Below, one piece after another: positions 13,181 through 23,948 of a stretch of 64,000 nt of DNA. How positions within the stretch are numbered: the stretch's first letter is position 1; each line of letters starts with the position of its first letter. The stretch spans positions 36,529,080 through 36,593,079 of the forward strand of contig OX104115.1 in the NCBI GenBank assembly GCA_944474755.1. Direction: 5' to 3'. The stretch is from Limnoperna fortunei. Its lineage: Eukaryota > Mollusca > Bivalvia > Mytilida > Modiolidae. Under the pieces are notes generated by a model. The model was given only the letters and a program-made list of their open reading frames with translations. It was not told where the DNA came from and searched no databases. The position numbers and the translations under genes are program-made.

Positions 13181-14203
13181 AGAGATGACTGCTTTAATAT
13201 CTTCGGGAATTAAGAGATTTAGTAAAACCAAATTGTTCTGTTTTTCTCTTATCTTTAAATTCAGAGTAATTTTCAATGTAATTATGTTTTAAATTTCAAT
13301 GTCTATCATATAACTTCTACACAAAAAAGACATCAATTCATCCTCTATTTGATTAGATTTAGGACAATCTCACAATCCGGGGATATTTATATATCTTCCT
13401 GTTTCTATGAATAAATTATGGTCGCTGGTCGTAAATTTGTCAAATAATTTTCTAGTTTCTTTGTTTGGGTGCGTGAAATGAGACTTTCATAATTATTATT
13501 ACTAAATTTATATAACCACTCTTTGTTTTCCTCCTTTAGTTCGTTTATGTTAGATTGAACTAGATTTACTAATTTAGACTATATCAGATTCTTTCAAATT
13601 TCGTTTACGTTTATTTGACTGTGTCTTAAAAGTTTTACCAATCGCCTATTTCATCCAAATTTAAGTTTTATATTCAATAATGATTTAGCATAAGAGAAAC
13701 ATGGGTAATATCCTTCTGAGTCTTTTATTTTAGTGAAATTTAATGCTTCCTTCAGGAGTGCATTAAGCTGGTTGTTTTTTAATCTTGAGAAATATATTGT
13801 TGATTATGTTTGAATTAATGGGGTAATATACCAAGATCCATTCTAACCACAAAGTTTTTATAGAGCTTTTTTGTTCTTACTACACTTTTTTAGAAATTAA
13901 GTTTCAATTTTTCAAATAGGGTTTATCTATAACTGATAATTCATCCATGTCTCTATTATTTTTATTTCAACATCTTGCTCTGTAGACCATTAAGAATACA
14001 TGTATATCTATAGAACAAGTCTCGGAATGATGTGTTAATATAGGACGAACTAAATATTCAAATATGTAACAAACCACTTTTACTGGCACTTTACTAAAAT
14101 TTGAAGAATTATGACAAAGAACACTTTACAGGCTTTAATTTTCAGATCTTGACTACACGTTGACAGATTCCCATTTCTTCAAAACCATACATCAGAGGAA
14201 TCT

Positions 14204-15642
14204 ATACTCACTCCCAAAAAAAACGCAACATGAAAAATATGGGAATTTTACTTCATATATTATTTTAACATCTTATCATATCAATAATTGATACAGAAAT
14301 GTAAAAATTGTCACAATTCTTGACAATAAATCACGCAAAAATGTCAGTATCTGTTGTGCCCAACATTTGCTTGTAACATAGCCCTTACTCTTCTTGGCAT
14401 GGATTCAATTAAACGTTGAGTACGAACACGCGGTATCCTTTGCCACTCATACTGAAGTACCTGCTCTAATTGTTGCAGATTTTGCGACGGTGGTTGTCGT
14501 TTGCGCACGCGTCGATCCAGTTCATCCCACAGATGTTCAATTGGGTTAAGATCCGGAGATCGGGATGGCCAACGGATCACATTGACATTGTGTTGCTCTA
14601 AAAAATCTACTGTCACACGTGCTGTATGTGGTCGGGCATTGTCGTGTTGAAAAATTCTCTTTGAATGTCACTTACCGGCAATAAATGCGGCCGCATAATT
14701 TCGTCTCTATACCTAACAGCATTAAGATTGCCTTGGTTATATATCAGCTGAGTGTTCCTGGCGTAAGAGATAGCGGCCCACATCATAACACTGCATCCGT
14801 CAAAATTATCTCTTTCTACAACACAGTTTTGTGTAAAACGTTCATTTTGGCGCCTGTACACTCGTATGCGCCATCTAGCTTTTCAAGCTGAAAACGTGAC
14901 TCATCGCTGAACCACACTCTTCTCCAGTTCTGTAAATTCCATACACGAACAGTAGTACACCATCTAACCTATGCTCGGCGGTGTTGGTGTCTCAATGTTG
15001 CTCCGACGTAAGGTCTTTTTGCCCGCAATCCATGAGAGCGTAACCGATTGCGTACTGTCTGGGGTGATACACAGTGCAACCCAGGAACGTTTACACCTTT
15101 TTCTGTTGCAGCAGTAGTCCTGTTCCGTAGATGGAATAATCTAATGTAACGATCCTGCGCCCGAGTTGTAACACGCGGACGCCCTGAACGTAGTCGGTCT
15201 GTCGTAGTACCAAGCGGCTGGTAGCGTCTCCAAAGGCGTGAAATTGTGCTACGATGCACATTGTACGTTCTGGCAACAGCATTCTGTTATTCTCCGACCT
15301 CAATTCGACCGATAGCGATATTCCAGGTAGCAGCATTTAATCTTGTCATAGCGTCACCTCTTGAGAATTTTATTTTACTAATGCAGACAGGAAAAGAAAT
15401 AGCGGGGTTTCATACCGATTGTCTGAGTTAAAAAAGTACCCATGATTTGCACGTGAAAGTGTTCCAGATTTCGACCACAGTCGTTCACGGGTGGATGAAC
15501 TTAAATGTCTTCATCTGGAAACCTTCAATTAAGGTGTAATTATGATGTTGTGTATTTATATTTGAATATTTATAGGTTATTTGTTAAAAATGATTGGTTT
15601 GTAAAAATGTATCCGATGTTGCGTTTCTTTTATGAGTGAGTA
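14204..15642 (-). mobile_element. Tc1-like DNA transposon, left-arm copy
   Basis: Terminal inverted repeats start TACTCACTC and include AAACGCAACAT, bounded by TA on both sides. The interior encodes a decayed Tc1-family transposase on the minus strand: helix-turn-helix region (SRLWRRYQPLGTTTDRLRSG, GRPRVTT) at 15,259-14,969, a catalytic-core piece at 14,861-14,613 and the C-terminal part with WPSRSPDLNPIEHLWDEL at 14,616-14,344. The frames are not continuous, and a TAG after HRRA is shared with the other copy. The element sits at the mirror position of 19,014-20,482. Confidence 0.88.
14344..15259 (-). pseudogene. Decayed Tc1-like transposase (left copy)
   Basis: Three pieces in different frames: N-terminal DNA-binding part, middle with VMMWAAISYARNTQLIY, and C-terminal DDE part with SPDLNPIEHLWDEL carrying the final acidic residue. 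The shared TAG after HRRA and private frameshifts show it cannot make full-length transposase. Confidence 0.82.
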
Positions 15643-16341
15643 TATATATTCATTTGTATTTTCAATTTTCCGGTTTTTCTCTAAGTTCTGTGGTTTTTGT
15701 TTGTAATATCATAGGTTTAGTTTTTTAACATTAACAGTTAACTGCCATTTATTACAGTATTCAGAATTCTAAGTGTTTTGTAATCCTTTCTCCGTCTCTA
15801 AGAGGATAATTAAATCATCTGCAGAAAGGAAATACCCTACGGAAGGCTCCATTAGTTTTACTGATTTACATTTTTTATCCAAGAAAGGTGATTCCGACTG
15901 ATGTCACTACATAAATATTAAACAACGCGTGGGTCATCTCTAGTCGCCTTCTCTCGTCTTTTTGACGTACCTCTTTATCCATTTGAAATGGTCTAGAAAT
16001 CTTTTCTTTCAAATTGACATTGTTGTTAACTGTTATAATAAAAAAAATTAAAACACTGTTAATAGGCAGAACACTGTTAACTGTTTTACAGATTTTTCTG
16101 TGTTATTCGCTCTAAATTTCACAATTCTGCTGTTTTTATTTGTTTTTTTAATTTATTTTTGAATTCACTGTTTTCTGTTTTCTTATGTTGTTATCTGTTA
16201 TCATTATTGTTAATTGACTGTTATCTGTTTTAATAAAATAGCGTCAACAAGAAATAACCAAGTCAAATAGTTAATCTATATATTACATACAAGAAGTTTG
16301 GTAAGATGCATATAGGCGCGTAGGTCATACAGAGCCTAAAA
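15643..16341. other. Innermost left-arm flank, ACTGTT-rich
   Basis: No gene seen. Positions 16,020-16,240 are rich in the words ACTGTTAACTGTTTT and CTGTTATCTGTT; the mirror is 18,440-18,650. An isolated reading frame here has no recognisable motif. Confidence 0.5.
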
Positions 16342-16857
16342 CATTTCGGAGAAACTGTCCCCACCCCTCCCACGGTTGAAAAAAAGCTATATGCTTTAAC
16401 GAATATGGGGGTCGAGGTTTATGTTAAAAAGATAAGAGTTACAAAATCTATTGTTGAGACTGAGAAATATTTTTTCCAACTCTCAATAACTAGTTCACAT
16501 TTTTTAAAGCCACCAAAGTAGAGTAGCTTTAGAGCTGGCATTTTTTTAAAGCAACTTTTTGGCTATTAAAACCTACATATAGACCCTGCAGTTGGTTCCC
16601 TTGGTAAAATCTATACACACTTCATAGTTGGGTTTTCTTTCTGGATACAGCAAACGGCATGTTGTTGATGATTTTAATTTATTGAGTGAAAAGTTCAAAT
16701 TATATAAGTATAATATATATAATACAGAACAAACAATTCAGTGGCATCGTATTGTAGTTGATTTTAAAGCATAACTGACTTTCATTTATTCTAGTCATAA
16801 TTGTTCAATTTGCGGGAGCATGATTGACAAATACAAATGTGAAAGTAATAAAAACCA

Positions 16858-17215
16858 AATATCTGCTTGGAACATTCATGGAGTTGGCAAAAAACTTGAA
16901 GATATCATATTTATAAATAGCCTTAATGTTGAAATAAACATTTTATTGGAAACTTGGATTGTGATGCAGGTACCATGAATCAATTCCATCAAGAACACAA
17001 ACAAGCAAGACGAGCTAGACGGAGAATATTGTATAAAAATACTTACATATGGGTTTATCTTATATAAACGATGGATCTATTCCCCCAAATAGATCGTGAA
17101 TAAATTTGGAGGAAACATATTTTATGTTAAAAGAAAATAACTTTCTATGTGCAGTATTTGTACCTCGTTTTAACTCCATACATAATTAAAACGATTTCAG
17201 AGTTAGAAAAAATTA
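16858..17215 (+). pseudogene. Non-LTR retrotransposon endonuclease fragment
   Basis: The frame reads QISAWNIHGVGKKLEDI then NILLETW, the start of an APE-type endonuclease (N-x-x-G, ETW motifs). After a gap and frame change it reads LKENNFLCAVFVPRFNS, matching the following beta strand of the same domain. Stops and frameshifts show it is a relic. It lies in the spacer of the inverted duplication. Confidence 0.65.
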
Positions 17216-18042
17216 ATAGCGTGCACAGGTTAACCGCCCGCGAAGAGCGGTGAGCTCTACGACAATTATGTGTCACGTGATCAAAATCTGCTTAATGCTG
17301 ATATTGAGTTTTTGTCGTCCGGAAGTAGATATCGTTAACAAACTGTCACAAAGTGAATGGAGAAGAGCACAAACATGAATTTATGAATTTTAAAGGTAGA
17401 ACAAAAAAATGTTGTATTTAAAAATAACAACAAAAATTTCGTACAATTTTTTGAAATCTCTATATCGTTCTATTTAAAAATTGACATTTAAATGACATTC
17501 ATATGACGTCACCATTACCTAGAAAGACGTCACTTGACCACTGTTAAAGGTTGTTCGGAAGTAACGCAATGTGTTAAATGTGATGTAAACATTATAAACA
17601 AATAACTTAACGTTCTATTGCAATCAAAATAATATCGTGTTAACATAAATTTACTTACAAGTTGTTTGCGTTCTGAATCATTTTAAAAATTAAAAGTAAC
17701 CTGATACTACGGTTCCGCATCTACACATAAGTAACACTACACAGCGACAGTTCCCATGTTCAATAAAATGCAATTTAGACCAATATATGTGTAATTTAAA
17801 AACACAATACAACAAACAACGAGAACAAGTAATCTAAAACTGTAACACTTACAAATATCCATAAATGCAAAATATACCTGCCAACCTAAAACATCCCACT
17901 GTGACTGGAACTGATCCAACAAAAAAACAACAAACGAATCCTTACTAATATGTTATTTCTCTAAAGAACACATTATAATTATGAACTTCGTGACTGATAA
18001 AATACTAAAACATCCGAATATAACACATTTTAATATTTTCCG

Positions 18043-18304
18043 AGGGGCCTCGGTGGCCGAGTGGTCAAGGTAGTTCGTCTACTTTTGATCACGTGGTCTG
18101 TCAACACTGAGATTGCGGGTTCGATTCTCACTGCAGGCAGCGTGTACTCATCTCCAATCTTAATTGACAATGATTGCCAGTTTTCCTACCGCAGGTCGGG
18201 GGTTTTCTCCGGGTACTCCGGCTTCCTCCCCAATAAAAACTAGACGCCATTATATAGCTGAAAAATTGCTGAAAGTGGCGTTAAACACCATAAAACAAAC
18301 AAAC
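18043..18304 (+). mobile_element. Complete tRNA-derived SINE
   Basis: The tRNA-like head has an A box (TGGCCGAGTGG) and a B box (GGGTTCGATTCTC), followed by a body with CCGGGTACTCCGGCTTCCTC and a tail GAAAGTGGCGTTAAACACC plus a short AAAC repeat. A 10-bp target-site duplication ATATTTTCCG flanks it (18,033-18,042 and 18,305-18,314). A functional tRNA gene is unlikely because the tRNA 3' end runs straight into the SINE body. Confidence 0.88.
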
Positions 18305-19013
18305 ATATTTTCCGCCAATGCAAACTGTATGTCAACGTCACTTTAGGTTTTAGGTTCTGTATGACCTTCGGTTCTATATGCATCTTACCAAACTTCTGGT
18401 ATGTAATAGATAGATTAACTATTTGACTTGATTATTTCTTGTTGACGCTATTGTACTAAAACAGATATCAATTAACAATAATGATAACAGATAACAGCAT
18501 GAGAAAACAGAAAACAGTGAATTCAAAAAAAAAATTAAAAAACAATTAGAAACAGCAGAAGTGTGTAATTTAGAGCGAATAACACAGAAAAATCTTTAAG
18601 ACAGTTAACTGTGTTTTAATTTGTTTAATTATAACAGTTAACAACAATGTCAATTTGAAAAACAGATTTTTAGGCCATTACAAATTGATAAAGGGGTAGG
18701 TAAAAAAGACTAGAGAAGGCGACTTGAGATGACCCACGCGTTGTTAAATATTTATGTGAGACATTACTCGGATTTGCTTTCTTTGATAAAAAATGTAAAC
18801 AGTTAAACTGGTGGAGTCTTCTGTATGGTATGTCCTCTCTGCAGATGATTTAATTATCCTCTTAGAGACGGTAAAAGGTTTACAAAACACTTAGAATTCT
18901 GAATACTGTAATAAATGGCAGTTAACTGCTAATGTTAAAAAACCCTATTATATTACAAAAAAAAACACAGAACTTAGAGAAAGACCAGAAAATTGAAAAT
19001 ACAAATGAATATA

Positions 19014-20482
19014 TATACTCACTCATAAAAAACCCAACATCGGATACATTTTTTCAAATCACTTTTTGCGGACAAATAACCTATAAATATTCAAATATAT
19101 ATACACAATCTAGTTACACCTTAATTAAAGGTTTCAAGGTGAAGGCATTCAAGTTCATCCACCCGTGAACGACTGTGGTCGAGATTCTCATCTATGAATT
19201 ACGTACTGCTGAAAACAAGGTCGACTTTCACGTGCAAATAATTGGTATTTTTTTACTCAGACAATCGGTATGAAACCCCATTATTGTTTTCCTGACTGCA
19301 GCTGTAAAATAAAATTCTCTTGAGGTGACGCTTTGCTAAGATTATATGCTGCTAGCTATAATATCGCTATCGTTCGAATCGAGGCTGGGGAATCACAGAA
19401 TGCTTTTGCCAGAGCATACAATGTTCATCGTGGTACAATTGCACGCCTATGGAGACGCTACCAGCAGCTTGGTACTACGACAGACCGACTACGTTCAGGG
19501 CGTCCGCGTGTTACAACTCGGGCGAAGGATCGTTACATTACATTATTCCATCTACGGAACAGGACTGTTGCTGCAACAGAAACAGCTGAAAACGTCACTG
19601 GGATGCACTGTATATCACCCCAGACAGTACGCAATCGGTTACTCACTCGAAGATTTCGGGCAAAAAGACCTTACGATGGAGCAATACTGAGACGCCAACA
19701 CCGCCGAGCATAGGTTAGATGGTGTACTTCCATTCGTGTATGAAATTTACAGAACTGGAGAAGAGTGTGGTTCAGCGATGAGTCACGTTTTCAGCTTGAA
19801 AAGCTAGATGGTCGCATACGAGAGTACAGGCGCCAGAATGAACGTTTTACGTAAAACTATGTTGTAGAAAGAGATAATTTTGGCGGATTCAGTGTTATGA
19901 TGTGGGCCGCTACCTCTTACGCCAGGAACACTCCGCTGATATATAACCAAGGCAATCTTAATGCTATTAGGTATAGATACGAATTTATACGGCCGCATTT
20001 AATGCCTGTTAGTGACTTTCAAAGAGAATTTTTTTAACTAGACAAAGCCCGACCACATACAGCACGTGTGACAGTAGGTTTTTTGGAGAAACACAATGTC
20101 AATGTGATCCGTTGGCCATCCCGATCTCCGGATCTTAACCCAATTGAACATCTGTTGGATGAACTGGATTGACGCGTGCGCAAACCACAACCCCCGCCCC
20201 AAAATCTGGAAACATTAGAGCAGGCACTTTAGTATGAGTGCGAAAGGATACATCGTGTTCGTACTCAACGTTAATTGAATCCATGCCAAGAAGAGTAAGG
20301 GCTATGTTACAAGCAAATGTTGGGCACAACAGATACTGATATTTTTTGCGTGAATTATTGACAAGAAGTGTGCCAATTTTTACATTTCTGTATCAATTAT
20401 TGATATTGATAAATAGTTAAATTAATATATGAAGTAAAATTCCCATTTGTTGTTCGTTGCGTTTCTTTTCTGAGTGAGTATA
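19014..20482 (+). mobile_element. Tc1-like DNA transposon, right-arm copy
   Basis: The mirror of 14,204-15,642, with the same inverted repeats (TACTCACTC at the left, GAGTGAGTA at the right) and the same flanking sequence. It was therefore inserted once and copied with the arm. It is more decayed at its 3' end than the left copy. Confidence 0.88.
19333..20337 (+). pseudogene. Decayed Tc1-like transposase (right copy)
   Basis: The N-terminal 126 residues are open (IARLWRRYQQLGTTTDRL, GRPRVTT, RAKRPY, RRQHRRA), then the shared TAG. Later pieces show NERF, WAATSYARN and WPSRSPDLNPIEH in broken frames, with a TGA in place of Arg after the DEL region. Not functional. Confidence 0.8.
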
Positions 20483-20486
20483 GATT

Positions 20487-23400
20487 ACTCTGATGTATGG
20501 CTTTGAAGAAATGAGAATCTAGTCAAGATCTGACAAATAAAGCCTGTAAAATGTTCTTTGCCATAATTCTTCAAATTTTAGTGAAGTGCCAGTAAAAGTG
20601 GCTTGTTACATATTTGAATCTTTAGTTCGTCCTATATTAACACATCATTCCGAGACTTGTTCTATAGATATACATGTATTCTTAATGGTCTACAGAGCAA
20701 GATGTTGAAATAAAAATAATAGAGACATGGATGAATTATCAGTTATAGATAAACCCTATTTAAAAAATTGAAACTTAATTTCTGAAAAATGTATTAAAAA
20801 CAAAAAAGCTCTATAAAAACTTTGTGGTTAGAATGGATCTTGGTATATTACCCCATTAATTCAAACATAATCAACAGTATATTTCTCAAGGAAGCATTAA
20901 ATTTCACTATAATAAAAGACTCAGAAGGATAGTACTCATGTTTCTCTTATGCTAAAACATTATTGAATATAACTTAAATTTGGAAATGAAATAGGCGATT
21001 GTTAAAACTTTAAAGACATTATCAAATAAACTTAAACGAAATTCGAAAGAATCTGATATAGACTTAATCAGTAAATTTAGTTCAATCTAACATAAACCAA
21101 CTCATGGAGGAAAACAAAGATTGGTTATATAAATTTAGTAATAATAATTATGAAAGTTTTACTTCACGCACCCAAACAAACTAGAAAATTATTTGACAAA
21201 TTTAGGACCAGCGACCATAGTTTATTCATAGAAACAGGAATATATATATATATCCCCGGATTGTGAGATTGTCCTAAATCTAATCAAATAGAGGATGAAT
21301 TGATGTCTTTTTTGTGTTGAATTAATATGATAGACAATGAAATTTAACACTTAATTACATTGAAAACTACTCTGAATTTAAAGATACACATTTTAAAGAA
21401 AACAGAACAATTTGGTTTTACTAAATGTCTTAATTGCCGAAGATATTACAGTCATCTGTTTTATTAAACAGTCATTAGAACTGAGGAGAAAAGACATGAA
21501 TAAAGTTTAATATTGTATTATGTGTGAATATATGTTTAATTGTTGGTATATTTACATGATATTTTACATTGATACAAATAGGCCTTAGTCTGTCGATACA
21601 TAATGATATTATTAAATACATTTTTCCTTGCAATGATAAAAGAGTAAAGCGAGACGTATTTAAAGGGGGTCAACTAGTTTCTTCTAGTACATTTACCAAA
21701 GACGACTGTTGACGTGAGGTCAATGATTAGTTCTACTGAAATAATCCAAGGTGTGTCGTAGTAGAATGTCAAAGACATGGTGGTTATGTACCATTCAAAC
21801 GGATCATTGCATGATAACAAATGGTCGGACAGTTAGATCTTTCGCGTGGACGGGAGACTCGGAGTCAAATGGCTTGCTTTCAACAAGATTAGCCGCAATC
21901 AACCATTGAGTTCGTGTACAAGTTTAATGATTACATTACGTGATGTATGAGAAATTATACCGTGACAATTAACTATGAAGTTTAAAAGAAGGGCATTTCT
22001 ATACGTTTGAGGATGTAAAGAAACCTATTTATTATAAGAATGGTGTGGCAGTTTAGAAATAGATCCATATTTCATTACAGTGAATAATAATTTTCTTTAT
22101 TTACAAATAAGTTCAAAGATCGTGACGACAACAGATTGTCAATATCTGGTGTACGTTTCAATGTAGAAATAGCAATAAATATACACCAAAGACTTATATT
22201 CTATGAACACACCCAGCTGTCGACTGTGCATTTAGTCGAACAGCTATTGTTGGTGTTGGTTTAACTCGTGTTAAACAGATGATGAATTTGCATGTAATAT
22301 GAAAGTAATCTGCAAATATTGATATGCGAAATTTATTAATCACGTTACTAAAATCATAAAATTAAAGCTTAGTATCTAACACACGTCTTCTTTCTGTCGG
22401 GATACTAGCATTCTCAATTGGTATTTACGGCACGATAAGCAAAGTGTCGCGACGAGCTTCTAGCTTTCTCATATTATTGTAAGCACTGCGTGCCGCGAAA
22501 ATGGTACTGCATTGTTGAAATTTCAATGTTTAGCTAGAGGCTAGAGAAAAGATTTCAAAGCCGTGCAGGGGAGGGATAAGGGGCTGCTGAAAAAAAGCTA
22601 ATGGATGGTGACATGATATTAATTTTAACTAACTATATTCTCGGTTATCAACGCCTCGAGCCTTTTTCAGCCGAGCTTGACGACACTACAGTAGAGACCT
22701 CCTTTATAATTTCACATTTTAGCCAGAAAAAAGTACATGCAATAATAATGTTCAAAGAAGTTCCTTTTTTTTCTTATTTTGGTCCGATTCTGCTTATGAA
22801 TATTTTGCATACTGTTGATATAAGCGTGAAATATTTGAATTTAATGTACATTGTTAATTATATAATTATAGCCTTGATTTACATGCATTTATCAAACAGA
22901 ACCGAGGAAAAATAACCCTTTGAATATATAATAATTATTGATTTTAATGAAGTCTATGAAATGCCATTAATTTTATTCTGAACTAAATACAAACATGAAG
23001 GTGTACATACTTTGATGGGAACTGAGTAATCAAACCCTTTCGCATTTGGCGCACTTGTCCGCGTCGAACAAGAACTAGTTATATCATTTCCATAGGGAAA
23101 TAACTGATATTTAACAAACAATCGCTTAGTCACACTTCAGAACCTTTAAATAGATTGTAGAAATGCAATTATCAAGTCGTAGCACAAAGTTAATTTTTAG
23201 TTGACTTCCGCCTTTTTGCAACCATCTCAAAACATTTCTCTGTAATAAACATAACTCTTTGTTGTTATTTCACACGGTATAACTGTTATCAGACTGACCA
23301 GTGCTTAAATACTGAGAATTCAAGTCCGGCTCTCTTACCTCTGGTAAGGTATTCTCTACTTTAACTTTAAATGACAATGAATGTGAGTTTTCTGTTCCTG

Positions 23401-23838
23401 GCGAATGAATAAAGCAGGTTCTCGGGCTTCCTCGCAAACAAAACCCAAAAGTCATCATAATACTAAGCGATTTCTACTAAATTGCATATGGTCAATTTGA
23501 ACTGAAACTGAGTTTAACATCAACAATACTCGAAGCCAATGCTTTTGGAGTAAAAAGTAAAACGAAAATATGTTGACAAACAATGAAAAATGAAAGTCTT
23601 AAAACACTGCTAAATAATGTTAGATATTAGATTATTGATTAGGGATATATACTTTATTTTGTCAATCTCACAATATAAAGGTCTCCAAAAGTATTATTTA
23701 AATTTCACACTATAATGTTGAAATTTTTAGCATGAGAATGTTGACTAGAAATGCTATTATTTCAGCCCTTATCACTTCGCAAATTTACCTATTGATTTGC
23801 ATTATTAGTTTTCCTCCAATCAAAAAGTATATTTTAGG
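20487..23838. other. Upstream region of intact copy, no recognised gene
   Basis: The mirror of 11,100-14,200 and direct copy of 51,929-55,054. I find no conserved reading frame across the three copies; frames such as 22,601-22,915 are not preserved in the others. A block at 23,320-23,460 (TTTCTGTTCCTGGCGAATG, GGGCTTCCTC, AAACAAAACCC) looks like an old SINE tail. Confidence 0.5.
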
Positions 23839-23846
23839 TATATAAT
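23839..23846 (+). promoter_or_regulatory. TATA box of intact copy
   Basis: TATATAAT starts 52 bp before the exon 1 ATG, at the same spacing in all three copies. This leaves room for a short 5' UTR. Relative to the other two copies, about 45 bp directly upstream is missing here (between the CAATCAAAAAG word and the TATA box). Confidence 0.65.
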
Positions 23847-23890
23847 AGATCCGACACCATTGTTGGTAGTATCACTAGTATCGCCGAGTA

Positions 23891-23948
23891 ATGTGTCGTC
23901 TAAGGCCTTTAGCTCTGTGTGTCCTAACTGGTTTTCTCAAGACAGCAG
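23891..23948 (+). CDS. Exon 1, signal-peptide start of intact copy
   Basis: The ATG opens a short leader, MCRLRPLALCVLTGFLKTA, ending in phase 1 at a GTAAAA donor. It lies 52 bp after the first base of a TATATAAT box. The same exon with the same donor occurs at 10,987-11,044 (minus) and 55,107-55,164 (plus), which supports it as a real first exon. The leader is basic then hydrophobic, as a signal peptide should be. Confidence 0.7.

Larger units (their letters stand above)
1..16341. repeat. Left arm of giant inverted duplication
   Basis: This stretch is the reverse complement of 18,347-51,016. Matching anchors read by eye are 1 with 51,016, 574-768 with 50,235-50,429, 3,481-4,511 with 46,711-47,741, 7,013-7,075 with 44,186-44,248, 8,400 with 30,250, 11,044 with 23,891, 14,204 with 20,482 and 16,341 with 18,347. 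A 60-bp exon sample (4,081-4,140) has one mismatch to its partner; an intron sample near 1,441-1,500 has about three. The arm reaches the window edge, so its outer limit is not visible. It carries the broken gene copy, a Tc1-like element and a private foldback insertion at 12,752-13,180. Confidence 0.93.
16342..18346. other. Spacer at the centre of the inverted duplication
   Basis: This is single-copy sequence between the two arms. It holds a degraded retrotransposon endonuclease fragment (16,858-17,215) and a complete tRNA-derived SINE (18,043-18,304). From 17,216 to 18,030 I see no gene or repeat structure beyond short AT-rich runs and a small GC-rich inverted word at 17,236-17,250. Confidence 0.75.

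Noticed and set aside
18044..18140. A tRNA gene with A and B boxes
   Set aside because: The tRNA-like part runs straight into a SINE body and tail and is flanked by a 10-bp target-site duplication, so it is a SINE head.
22601..22915. A 104-residue hydrophobic open frame upstream of the intact gene
   Set aside because: It is not preserved in the left arm or the third copy and has AT-rich composition.
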